A DNA stretch of 64,000 bases from Beta vulgaris subsp. vulgaris (lineage: Eukaryota > Streptophyta > Magnoliopsida > Caryophyllales > Amaranthaceae), in contig NC_079206.1 of assembly GCF_026745355.1 (NCBI RefSeq), positions 14,196,616 through 14,260,615 on the forward strand. Direction: 5' to 3'. A program made the position numbers and the translations under genes. Below, in pieces: positions 24,600 to 44,576 of this stretch. The first letter of the stretch is position 1; the number at the start of each line of letters is the position of its first letter. The notes beneath the pieces were generated by a model, which saw nothing but the letters and a program-made list of their open reading frames with translations, searched no databases and was not told the origin of the DNA.

Positions 24600-25842
24600 C
24601 TAATTTCAAGTTTGTTATACCCCTTATATCATACTATAACTTCTACATTCATATAATAAAAAACTAGAAACTGACAATAATTCTTAACGGACTTGTAGTT
24701 TCTAGTTTTCACTTGTCAGTTTTTCAAACTTGATATGTTTAATATAAATACGACTAATTTTAAAGTTTAAAAATACTTATTGTATCGACTTCAACTGTCA
24801 CGAATTGGGTTGCTAAATGACTACCTAGAATTTCCAAATACGTATAAAGTATTGTATTTGTATACTTTCCATCTCTTTTCTCCCCTTTCTTTCTTATTTT
24901 CCCTCCCTATCTTCTTCCACACCACCACCACCACACCATCACCGCCACACTCCTAAATATTTTTGCCCCAAATGGCAAATCCTCTCAACCCCACGCCACA
25001 ACAAAAGAAAAAAAAGAAAGCCCGACCCCAAAACACAATTTAGAAAGGTCGTCCAACTTGGTTGGGATTTTCTTGCAAATACAATTTTATAAATTAATTG
25101 ATGCAAAGCCCACCTGTTGATCTTTTTGAAAGAAATAAGTATATAAGATTCCAAGTTGTTGTTGTAGATAATCACTTCAAATTTTACAACAAGAATAGCT
25201 CACCAAAAATTAATTTTCCCCTGGATTACTCTTGCATCGCTACTTTTACTCTGATGATATTGATTGATGTATGAAAAATACCTCAATCTTTCGAGTTTTC
25301 TTCGATTTTCTTTAAAAAAATTTAAAAAATGAGGCGTCCAAGGGCCATGACAGGCAGTCCACCATAGGGTGAGACGTCTGCCATGGATGCCTTTTTTTGG
25401 ATTTTTTAAAAAACTCTACTGTTTATGTGGATTTCATATGCCCTAATGTTTCTTCTACTGTTGATTCTTCCTTGACTATGGTTATGGGAGATGATATGGT
25501 GATGCTTGGTATGATAATGAGTGGGGTTACTCTCAAAGAGTTGTTGATATTGCTGACATTGTTGCTAACAAGTGACAATAAACAGTAATTGATCATTTAT
25601 GTTAACAAAATGAAACTTAATTAAAAGTTGGCAACGGTGTTGGTGGTGGTGGCGCCGGTGTTGGTGGTGGCAATTCTAATGGTAGTGTGGCAGGGAAAGG
25701 GATAAAGAGAAAAGAAATAGAAATATAAATTCACAATATGAAAATATTGTATTTAATACCGTTAGTAGGAAATATTAGGGTGTCAAATACCAAATTCCCT
25801 TCCCAAAACCAAAAATTGAAAATTGACCGTAATTTAAACCAA
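24600..25842. other. Intergenic DNA, no gene seen
   Basis: AT-rich with a short GGTGGTGG patch near 25640. The 60-80-codon open frames here have no recognisable motif. The right end is the pre-insertion flank of the hAT element. Confidence 0.45.
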
Positions 25843-26082
25843 TCCGGAGTAGAGGTGGCCATTGGGCGGGCCCAACCGGTCACAGACCTAGACCGAACCG
25901 AAGAAGGAACCGCCCGGACCGGACCATCAAATCGGCGGTTCATAATCGGCCTAGGATCAGACAAGGAACAGGGTTGGCGTGGGTCGAGTGTGGGTCATGG
26001 GGGATCGGACCACCCTTAACCCGGACCGTGGACCGGATGATAACCAAGGGTTGGCCCACCCACAAACTTGCACCGTGGATTG

Positions 26083-26305
26083 GGACCGTTACAAATCCGG
26101 CCCAAAAATCACCATCTCCCTCCCTGCCTTTGAAACCGTGGGTTGGGACCGTTCAAGACCTTCCCAAAAATCGTTATCTCCCTCCCTGCCTCCGAAAATA
26201 AAGCAGTAAAACTGTGAGTACCATGGGTTGGGACCGTTCAAGACCGGCCCAAAAATCGCCATCTCCCTCCCTGCCTTCGAAAATAAAGCAGCAAAACCGT
26301 GGGTT
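26083..26305. repeat. Left subterminal repeats of the hAT element
   Basis: Three copies of a unit containing TTGGGACCGTT(C/A), CCCAAAAATC and CTCCCTCCCTGCC start near 26086, 26141 and 26226. Clustered subterminal repeats are where hAT transposases commonly bind. Confidence 0.7.
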
Positions 26306-27193
26306 GTTGTGTATTAAGCAGCAGATTTTCGAAAATAATGAAGGTGGCCATACTATGATACTAGAACGGTCAACAGTGGAATGGGGTGGAAAGGAGAGGA
26401 TTAAAAGGGAGAAGAAAAAAGTAAAATTGGGTGGAAAGCCTCTAACCACCATTCGTGATTCCACCAACATACTGTTACATACAGGATGAATTAAAGAGAG
26501 AAGGAGAAAAGATGATAAAGTGATATTGGAAGGAGTGAAAAGATCACCGATGAGCCGTGTAATGTGTTACATATGGCCCACATGGGCAACTATTATTTTT
26601 TTTAAAAAAAAGATAATTCATTTGTTACTGTTGGGAATGACTAGTGAATGAATTTGCAGAATTCAATTGCAAGCTTTTGCTATGTAGCTCTACTATTCAT
26701 TTGCAGGTAGCTCCTCATTATCATCCGTTTTTGGTATTTTATCTTGTAGGTTGCATCTTTTGCTCCTCAATTATAATGCCGAACGGATGAATTATCGTAC
26801 GCTCACCCCAATTCCATTATCAACTATCTCCCAACATACTTCATGATTTTTTCACCCCATTTGAAATTCAAAATTAATTTTTTCCCCCCAAAAATTCCTA
26901 TAAATACCTCCGTCGACCATTTTCATTCTTCACAATTCTCAGCATCTCAATTTCATACTATCAAATTATTTCAATCTCGCATACTGAACCTTCTCTTTAT
27001 ACTTCTTTGAGTACTTAAAAATTCTACTTTCCAACTTTATTTATTGCAAAAAAAAAAATCTTGTTTGGCATTATGTTGTCTACTTAGCTAAGTTTTAGTT
27101 CTTTAAGCTATTGTTTTACTAGTTTTTTTTTTTACTTTATTAGTTCTAACAATACCACATTACTTTAATACTTTAGTTTCTATCTCCAAAAAA

Positions 27194-30070
27194 ATGTCTA
27201 AATTTTTCAAAAATATAACTAGAAGAGGTAAGAGCAGTGGTTCAACTAGCCGAAGGGGTGGTTCTGCTAATTCGCCGTCCATCGACAATAGCGATTTCAT
27301 CCAAGATTTAGAACATGAGTTGTTAGATGATAATGAAGTTTTTGTGTAACCACCCAACCGACAACCATCGGCTTCAAACATGCAACAATTGGGTTAGTGT
27401 TCAATAATTAGCAAATCAACTATCACTTAGCAATTATTTATAATTATTTTAATAGTCAATGTAAATAATTAAGTCAATGTAGATAATTAATCATGATTAT
27501 GATACATTAATAATATTTTAGCAATAATAATTATGTAATGGTAATTATGTTAATTGATATTTATTAGGCTAATTAATCATGATTATGTTACATAAAAATG
27601 AATTAATCGATAACAATTATGTAAAAAAAGTATGACTTAGCTAGTTAATGGTAGTGGTGTTATTTAATAATGATTAAGATAATTATTCATGATTATGTTA
27701 GATAATAATGATTTAAGCAATAACAATTATGTAAATCAAATAACACTTAGCTAGTTAATCGCGATTATGTTAATCTTAAATAATTAAGATAGTTAATCAT
27801 GATTATTTAAAATTAATAATGTTTTAGCAATAATGATTATGTATAATAAGTACGTAAATAAACTATCACTTAGCTAGTTAATTGTGATTATTAATTTTAA
27901 AAAAATTAAGATAGTTAATCGTGATTTTGTTTAATTAGTAATGTTTTTGCAATAATAAGTATTCATAATAAGAACGTAAATAAACTAGCACTTAGCTAAT
28001 TAATTTTTATTATGTTAATCGACAATGAGTAAATATATATATGTTAACTTAAATATCGTAGATGAAGCCGGTGAAATCGACATGGGCAACGACGATGACA
28101 TAGCTGGTGGCTCACAACCTCAAGGTACCAAAAAAGTGTCATGAGTGTGGCCATTCTTTGAAAAAGTTGCTACCAACGAACCGAGACAATGGAAGTGCAT
28201 TTGTTAACTTTGCAAGAATGCAGGCGTCAACCCACCACCGACTTACAACTGGAGGAACGGTGGTGGAACGGGAAACTTAGGTCGTCATTTGACCAACAAA
28301 CATGGCCTTACGACAGAGAATGTTAGCAGTGGTGGGGACCGAAACATCCAGACACAACTCCACGGGTATGCTGGTGAGATGCCCGGCGCAGGTATGTCTT
28401 TCTCCTACAATAGAGATCGTATGATTGATGAATTTGCTAAAGATAATTGCGTTCAACCTGGGAAAGTGATGCATATGAATATTTCAATAGAACTGCTTTG
28501 CAACTAGCATTTAGGAAAGTCCCCAGGAACACACTTAAGCGCCCACACAAACGACATTTCATCTCTATAGAAGTCATATGATGGAGATGTTCCGTACCTT
28601 CAACGGTCGCATTAGCCTGACAACGGGCACATGGACCTCATGTGTTTAGTGGACTTTTTATGTGTGTTGCTGCCCATTGGATCGATGATGAGTGGTTTTT
28701 GCAAAAACGTATTATTGCTTTTGAGCTTATGGAAGAGAGTCATAGTGGGTACAACATAAAAGCCCGTTTAATGGAGTGTTGTAAGAAATATCATTTGCTT
28801 GATAAAGTGTTTTCATTATCTATGGATAATGCAACGGCCAACACTAAGGCCATTGATTTCTTGAAGCAGGAAAGTACGTTTAACTTATATTAGAGGTCAA
28901 TTCTTACATGTTAGATGTTGTGCTCATATACTCAACCTGTCTGTTCAAGAAGGTATAGCTTGTTTACAACCTTTATTAGAGCCCATTAGAAATATCGTTA
29001 GGGTCCTAAGAAAAAGCCAGGTTAAGAGGAGGTACATGGCGTTGTGTAAAGAATTCAGCTTGCCGAAGAAGGTCTGGTCTCTTGATACTCCAACACGATG
29101 GAATTCTACTTATAAACTGCTGAATGATGCAATCAGGTATCGTGATGTTATGACTCCTTTATATAATGAAATCGAAAGAAGATATGTTGATTATTGATTA
29201 TAATTGGACAGTTGCACTGCTTGTTCAGATGTTCTTAAATCTTTTCATAATGCAACTAACACATTTTCTTTGGTTTATGAACCCAACATTCATTTGGTAA
29301 TTGTAGAATGCATTAAGGTGGTACATGCCATCAACGAGAAATTGGATGTGAGTGAAATCAAAGTTGTGCTTGATAGCATGAAGGTAAAGTGGTTTGCATA
29401 TTTTAGTGAATTTCCGTACATTTATGGTGGTGCCTGTATACTTGATTCGGCGCTTAAACTTGGTGGTCTATCAAACTTGCTAAATTTCTATTATCAATGT
29501 TTAGGTGTTTCTTATGATGTTGGCAGTTATGTTTTGAAGTGTAGACATCTTTTGGAGGAATTTCATGATCATTATGTCTCGATTTATGACCCCGATTTCG
29601 TTCCGACTTCCGGACATGCAAATATTGTTCGCTTTGATTCTTTAATTACTAACATATTGAAGAAACAAAAAACTAGTGTTTTCGGATCCGCTTGCGCAGG
29701 GGTAGACGATTATTTGTCCTATCAATTTGAAACATGTGCAGATTTCCACATTCTTAAATGGTGGAAACTTAAGGAAAATCAATTCCCCATTTTGGCTAGA
29801 ATTGCAAGCGACGTACTTACAATTCTAGCATCAACTATTGCTTCGGAATCTGCTTTTAGTGCAGGTAGAAAAGTGCTGGATGAAAAAAGATCTCGCCTAT
29901 CTCCACAAAGCATCGAGATTTGCGTTTGCAAGAAAGATTGGGATCAAGCCGAAAAAAGAACTCAAGGATTAAGGGAAGATGAAGCAGAAGAAGATGATCC
30001 TTGGATGCTAATGGACACCGAATCATCTAGTTCATCCAATGCAGGGGAACATACAGATGGGGGACAATAG
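27194..30070 (+). pseudogene. hAT-family transposase (BED finger, hATC), inactivated
   Basis: An N-terminal exon starts with ATG 27194 (MSKFFKNITRRGKSSG) and meets TAA at 27347 in a frame that continues PPNRQPSASNM. A long AT-rich intron follows. The second part encodes a BED zinc finger (CIC-x-LC near 28196, HLTNKH near 28290), then hAT core motifs WTSCVFSGL, HWIDDEW (28675), LSMDNATANT (28820), HVRCCAHILNL (28908) and TPTRWNST (29090). The C-terminal dimerisation domain is at 29740-29945 (ILARIASDVLTI, SAFSAGR). In-frame stops lie at 28142 (TGA) and 28205 (TAA), with frame changes near 28475, 28640 and 28885 and a stop before 29205. No functional transposase can be made from it as written. 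Confidence 0.9.
27420..28030. repeat. AT-rich ~110-bp tandem repeat in the hAT transposase intron
   Basis: The phrases CACTTAGCTAGTTAAT and TTAGCAATAA, with AGATAGTTAATC(A/G)TGATT, recur five or six times with drift. The array fills most of the intron between the two transposase exons. Confidence 0.7.
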
Positions 30071-30704
30071 TCAACTGTCAACTGCCAACCACGACTTGAA
30101 ATAAAATAAGGTATGTAGAGAACTACGTTGGCTTTGATTCCTTCAGGATACGTAGGCAGCTTACTCCTTGAAATTTTCAATATGATTGCCAAATTATATT
30201 GTAAATCCTTAAAAATTTCAATATAATTGCCAAATTATATTGTAATTTTCAAATGTAAGTCCAATCCCCCCTCCCATCAAGGGGTGTTTTCCAATAATTT
30301 ATTAATTTGATTATATGAATTACATACAAAATTTTATTGTTCTTGTAAATCATATATATTGTAAATTCTTATTTGTGTAAGCATTTAAATTTATATTGTA
30401 ATTTCTTATTGTAAATAAATTAGATACTATAAATTATTATCGTACTGAAATTGTCATATTTGTAAATTCTTATTTATTGCATATTTATATTTGGATATTA
30501 TAAGTTCTTATTCTGAAGAAAGTATTTATTAGAAAATCTTATTTATCGTCTCATGTCGTATTTCGGCATTGTAAATTTTATTGTAATGCAATATTTGTTA
30601 TACATTCTTATTCCAAAATTATATATTCTTATTTATCGTCAATAGTTGGTTTTTCTCGTTCTTTATTATTTAATTATGCTCAAATTTTATAATTCCCTGG
30701 GAGC

Positions 30705-31065
30705 CCCTGAACCGACCCGCCTAGAACCGCCATTCAACTCGTCCTGAACCGGTGGGCCAGCCTTGAACCGAACCGCCCTTCTACCCGTCTTGAACCGATG
30801 GTACCCCGGTCCTGGTTTCACAGTTGGTAGCCGTGACCCTGAATCGGACCCGCCTAGAACCGCCATTCAACTCATCCTGAACTGGTGGGCCAGCTCTGAA
30901 CCGATCCGCCCTTCTACCCGTCCTGAACCGGTGGTACCCCGGTCCTGGTTTCACAATTTGTAGCCCTGACCCTCAACCGGACCGGTCACCTTTCAGGTCC
31001 AGTTTAGGTTCCCCTCCCACTGAACCGGCCCGGCTTTGAATCGGCCCAGCCGAGACCGTGGGCAC
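30705..31065. repeat. Right subterminal repeats of the hAT element
   Basis: A ~130-bp unit containing CGCCTAGAACCGCCATTCAA, GGTGGGCCAGC and CCCGGTCCTGGTTTCAC is present twice (near 30717 and 30849) with partial copies beside it. It is rich in the ACCGG motif seen at the left end. Confidence 0.75.
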
Positions 31066-31082
31066 GTCTAAATTCCGGAGTA

Positions 31083-39488
<8,406 letters not shown>

Positions 39489-39769
39489 CCCTGCCTTATC
39501 TTGCTCCATGGAAGTCACATTCTCCTTAATTGTGTACCCTTTTTGTACTTTCGGCCTCTGAATCTAGAAAGATTTTGCTCCCTTTCTCTGAAGTAATTAT
39601 AGTCATAAATATTGTGCTTTTCTTGCTAGAGTTGAAAAAAGATTGTTCTTTGAGAATTTAAGGGACTAAAGTATGTAGAAATTCATCAGCTTTTTATGTT
39701 ATTATTTGTCTGAACTCCAAAGGCAGATGTGAATATGACTTGTCAGTTGTCATCACAATGAGACACTCA

Positions 39770-40202
39770 GAGTATCTACAATGGGGTGGGTTGGTCTTAC
39801 TTGGTTTTGGAGTTTTTTTTTTCTCTCTCCTTTTCTCCTTCTTACACCTCACATCCCACTAAAACTCCCACCCACTCATCTTTTTTTTGTCACAATGGTG
39901 TGGTTGGTCTTACTTGGTTTTCCTATTTCTCTCTCCTACTTTTACCAAACCCAATCATATACAATGTTTATTTTTTTATATAAAATAGATGATTTAAATT
40001 AATAAAAGCTACTTTTTGTGCACGCCATCCCATGCTCATATGGTCTGGATTTCCAGACCAACCAAGCCAAAGAGTCAAGTTCTACAACAACAAAACCAAG
40101 TAAAACTAGTTTTACTATTTGCTAGACCAAGCTAAACCCAAGGAGAGAGAATGGAAAAACTACAAAGACCAACAACAACCCATCCACCCATTGTAGATGC
40201 TC
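39770..40202. mobile_element. MITE downstream of RABH1b
   Basis: Terminal inverted repeats are GAGTATCTACAATGGGGTGG and CCACCCATTGTAGATGCTC. TCA lies on each side (39767-39769 and 40203-40205), a 3-bp duplication compatible with a Harbinger-type element. The 5' half contains an internal duplication of the GGTTGGTCTTACTTGGTTTT segment (39790 and 39904). No coding capacity. Confidence 0.75.
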
Positions 40203-40344
40203 TCAGCTTCCTTTGCCACACTTCGTACGACATCTAAAGTAAATGATTTTGTTATACTTATTTGTTAATAGCATCATTAGCATGTAATATGATGTATGTA
40301 TATCAGTTTCAATTTTAACAGCCTGCGATGCGATAATTTGCTTA

Positions 40345-40480
40345 GGGTGTGTTCTCTTCACCTGAATAATCTTGAAGTTATCTGAACTTATCGGTCCTGA
40401 CCTGAACTGAACTTATCGGATTTGATTCAACTTATTGAATTTGATTGAACCTGATTGGAACTTATTGTATCTGATAAATC
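40345..40480. mobile_element. MITE fragment (GGGTGTGTTC end)
   Basis: GGGTGTGTTCTCTTCACCTG follows TTA and resembles the end of a Harbinger-type MITE, then repeats of GAACTTATCGG-like sequence follow. No matching right end is present, so it is probably truncated. Confidence 0.4.
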
Positions 40481-42372
40481 GTAAATGTTGTACACAAGTA
40501 TTACTAATAAATCTATTGTATACGAGAACCAATGTATCACCACCGCTTCTTAGTTGTATTAAAATGTTGATATTTCTTTTTTATTTTTTATTCAAATAAA
40601 AAAGACAATTTTTTTATGTAGTAATTAGGTCTAAACAAGGTTAGTCCTCATGAGATTGGGAGGGGGGGGGGGGGGGACGAGAAGGATATCCCAACTTATA
40701 CGGAAACTTTTAAAGATTGGAAAATGGAGATTTATATAAAGAAGCAAATATTTACACATAAATTCCCCAAATTGAGACTGATGAGAGTCGATCATGAAGT
40801 TGGAGGTGGGAACTCCAACCATTGAGCTCCCACAATGACCTCATATGGAAATGACGACGATATTTCAATTTCAATTATATGATATTTTAGATTTAAGTCC
40901 TATTCTTTTGGACTAAATTAAATTGAAATGAACTTAAAAGAAAAAAAAAAAAACAGGGAATCAATATATTTTTTCTCTGGGTATCTTGATAGTAGCATAT
41001 TATTGCCTGTCTTAACCACACCACTCAGTTTGTAGGCACACACTATTTCGGCAAAATTTGAACATGTATTTCTACCAACTTGTAAGTTATATATAGAAAA
41101 TAACAGGTATTTTCTTATGGGACTTATCACATTAGTTATATATTGAATGTGATCGAGGTGACTATTATCCGTGTGGTTTAATTTTTTTTTTATTTACGAG
41201 ATTTCAATTCTAGAGGATTTGGAGATAAATAGATAGAAAAAGTATTGGCGTCTCATAGTGAGATGTTAAAATGACATTTCACGCAAAAAGACAATTTTTT
41301 TTGGTATTAAAGCTAAATCAAAGTGATAACAAAATAGAATATTTTGGTACCAACTTTCAGTTTGGTATCGAGGTTACGTTTTGGTACTGTGACCTTGTTT
41401 TTGTATCACTTTGACTTAGGTTTTTTTTTTGAGGGGTCACTTTAACTTAGGTTTGTACTAAAATTTTGTCTTTTTGTATGAGATGCTATTTTAACATATC
41501 ACTATAAGACGTCTATAACACCTCAAATCAGAGACTCCATACAAATAAAGATATAATTTGGGTAGCCGCCTTCGTTGATTACATATTGAATTGACACGAA
41601 AGTTTGTAAGAACCAATGTTTCCTTACAACCAAGAAAGAGATTAGGGATCGGATGTTTCTTTTTGGATTTTGCCACATTGGTCCTAAGATTAGATATTTG
41701 TTGTATATACATGGCCCATCACATTTTAATAGTTTAATATTGATTCTCCAAAAAAGAATTACGAATACACACACAAATTTGTACTATATGATTATTGAGA
41801 TGCAGAAAGGAGAATTGCCTTATTATAAACAATCAAGTAACCATGCACTGATGCACAACCACAACAAATTTGCAAATAGCCAAGTGGTCCTAGTGTATTA
41901 TGTGGGATGACTTGACGGTTCTTAGTTGTGGTCACTTGGTTACAATGACTAATATCATATTATTTTTGGAGCAAATAAGTTAATAATTACTCTCTCTATT
42001 CCTATTTAGTATACATGGTCGCTCGCTCTCATAAAAACATGATTCAATATTTGATTGGGTAAAGTTAATAAAACGGTAAAGTGGTACGACCACATATAAT
42101 TGATGAGAGAGTAAAGTTATAAGAATATAAAAAGCCACATTAAAACTTTTTAAACTAATGATATCCGACGTAAAACTCTTTCAACAAAGTCTACAAGGGA
42201 GCACTTAATGAGTTGATGTTTTTTTTTTTTTCTTTTTTCTGATAGAATGAGTTAGCACCTCTTAATTGATAGGCTTTTATTAGATAGACATCTTGTATTT
42301 TTTCTTGAAAAAAAAATTAAAAAAGCTATTCCTATCTAGTGGAATTAGTTCACTCCTCTCTTTGGGTTTCCA
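40481..42372. other. Intergenic DNA upstream of the purine permease
   Basis: No gene is seen. It includes a run of 15 G at 40662-40676 and the foldback MITE listed separately. The last few hundred bases before 42373 are AT-rich promoter-like sequence without a distinctive element. Confidence 0.45.
41248..41512. mobile_element. Foldback MITE with ~80-bp arms
   Basis: The left arm (GCGTCTCATAGTGAGATGTT, then AAAAAGACAA, ending near AAGTGA 41325) is complementary to the right arm (TTGTCTTTTT, then AACATATCACTATAAGACG). The arms are about 80 bp and diverged by several bases. The loop carries GGTAC(C/T)..TTTGGTA pieces. I could not fix a target duplication. Confidence 0.6.
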
Positions 42373-44231
42373 ATGGATTCTGCCCAAGAATTATCACAAC
42401 AAACCAACGGTAAGCTACTCATCACCTACTTCTCTAAGTAATAGCATCATAGTTTAATTTCATTTGATGTTCAACAACAATTTTTTTTCTAATTCAATGC
42501 TAAATATTAGATACCAAATTCCTAAAAATAGCATTCTCCTTTTCTTCTTAAAGCTTCTCAATCTCACCCAAGCTTCTACTTCCTTCTTTTAGTGATATAA
42601 TAAGGCATCTATATACATGTTGCAATATATTTTCAATATATCAAGTTTTTCATAAGTATATTTTACTATAATGAAATTACAAGATATCATTGGTCATTCA
42701 ATTAACTTTTTTTCTTGCTTAAACATCCGTTTTTCCTTAATTGATTTGGTCACTTATTACTTGCCTCTATACTAAGTATTAATTCTCATATATGTATGAT
42801 AAGCCACTATATATATTCAAATCTTACATACAAATTAACATGTGTTTACATAAGATGTGACATAGAACTCTTTTTTTTTGAATAAGTTCTAATTGTAATC
42901 AAAAGATACCCAACAAGAAGATCCGATTCTTGTGTATAGAGGCAATAATCAACAAATTAAACTATCGGAAAAGAACAGATATTATTAGTAAGCTTAGTCA
43001 CGTTTAATGGTCTAATAAGCCTTAAACATTTAGCAATTTGCTTTCTAATAACTTTAATTTGCTATCTAATTAATTTGTTGACATCATTTGTATAGGCAAA
43101 AACGAAGATAATGCAAGACCAAATGAAAATGAAAGCCATCATACTTCCATAGCAGCCAACCCAAACAACAATAATTTCCACATACCAAAGCTAACACAGT
43201 ACAAAAAATGGATCCGAGTAATGACTTACATCCTATTTCTCCTCGTTGGGCAAACTACCGGCATCCTATTGCTAAGACTCTACTTTGACAAAGGAGGAAA
43301 CAGCAAATGGATGGCTACCTTTGTGCAAACAGCCGGATTTCCCATCCTCATTCCCCTCAAATTCTACTTCTCTTTCACTTCACCAACTAATTTTCGCCCC
43401 TCGCTCTTCAAGCTCACCTCCCTTTACTTTGTTTTCGGCATCCTTGTAACCGGAGATAACTTGATGTACTCTTATGGAATACTCAACCTCCCAGTCTCTA
43501 CATACGCCTTGTTATGTGCCTCTCAACTAGCCTTCAGCGCGGTCACCTCCTTCTTCATTAACTCGCAAAAAATCACCGCTCTTGTACTTAACTCGCTTGT
43601 GATCATCACTATATCAACGTGCCTATTAGCCATCAATGCCAATGATGAAGGTAACACGAGCAACAATGTCGTAAAGGGAAGATATGTAGTAGGCTTCATA
43701 TGCACTGTTGGTGCTTCCGCGACATATGCTTTGTTGTTGTCCGTGGCACAATTTTCTTTCGAGAAAGTGATCAAGGACGAATCTTTTAACACAGTGGTGT
43801 GTATGCAACTTTATCCTTCGTTTGTGGCGACTTGTGGTTGTGTTATAGGGCTATTTGCTAGTGGAGAATGGAGCACGTTGCCGGATGAAATGAGGAATTA
43901 CAAGAAAGGAAGGGTGCCTTATGTAATGATCTTAGCTTCCACGGCAATATGTTGGCAAGTTGCTTCGGTTGCGTTGTTAGGACTAATCTTTGAAGTATCT
44001 TCCCTTTTCTCAAATGTGATTAGCACTTTGAGTTTACCTTTGGTTCCGATTTTCGCAGTAGTGTTCTTCCATGATAAGATGAATGGGGTGAAGGTGATCT
44101 CTTTGGTGCTTGCTGTATGGGGATTTCTTTCTTATATATATCAGCATTATTTGGATGGCATTGAAGCTAAGAAGGCAAGAAAAAAAAGTGCCAATGAAAT
44201 AGTTCTCGGAGATAGCTCAGAGGTGTGCTGA
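42373..44231 (+). CDS. Purine permease (PUP family), two exons
   Basis: PUP proteins are plasma-membrane or tonoplast transporters of the drug/metabolite (EamA) superfamily that move purines, cytokinins and alkaloids with protons. Exon 1 is 42373-42409 (MDSAQELSQQTN) and exon 2 is 43096-44231, with GT-AG intron and matching phase, giving 390 residues. The first ~45 residues are hydrophilic and Asn-rich. About ten hydrophobic helices follow, starting VMTYILFLLVGQTTGILLLR. Family features are YFDKGGNSKWMATFVQTAGFP (split: YFDKGG, SKWMATFVQTAGFP), TGDNLMYSYGILNLPVSTYA, and PLVPIFAVVFFHDKMNG near the end. The C-tail is Lys/Ser-rich. No frameshift or stop is present. The precise subfamily member and substrate cannot be told from sequence. 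Confidence 0.95.
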
Positions 44232-44576
44232 TATAGAGGATATTTTGTAATTAAGATTAGATATTGTTATGTTTCTAGTTTTTGTGTGAACATTTATATA
44301 AATTTCTATTGTGTTACCGTAACATAAATCGCGGTTCATCAAAGTGAACTTTAAGTTGAATGAGATCTACAAGAATCTAATCATATGTCTCCCACAACCA
44401 CAGATTGAGTCTTGTTTTGGAACTTCTTTTCTGTTGAGGTTCAAATCAAAACTTACCTATTGTGTGGTTCATCAAGTACTTTATCCGTTTAGAAATAGTT
44501 GTCCATTTGCATAGTGTTTAATAGTAACATCTTATATTTTGATTCTTTAGTGATTTATATTTTAGGAAAACAACGC

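Larger units (their letters stand above)
25850..31070 (+). mobile_element. Decayed autonomous-size hAT transposon (about 5.2 kb)
   Basis: Terminal repeats are TAGAGGTGGCCATTGGGC on the left and its imperfect complement ending GGGCACGTCTA on the right. The nine bases TCCGGAGTA occur at 25843-25851 and 31074-31082, so a hAT-like target duplication is present, although on the right it is offset from the terminal repeat by three bases. The interior holds a BED-finger/hATC transposase relic. Both ends have GC-rich subterminal repeats. The right end lies about 320 bp before the RABH1b start codon. Confidence 0.8.
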
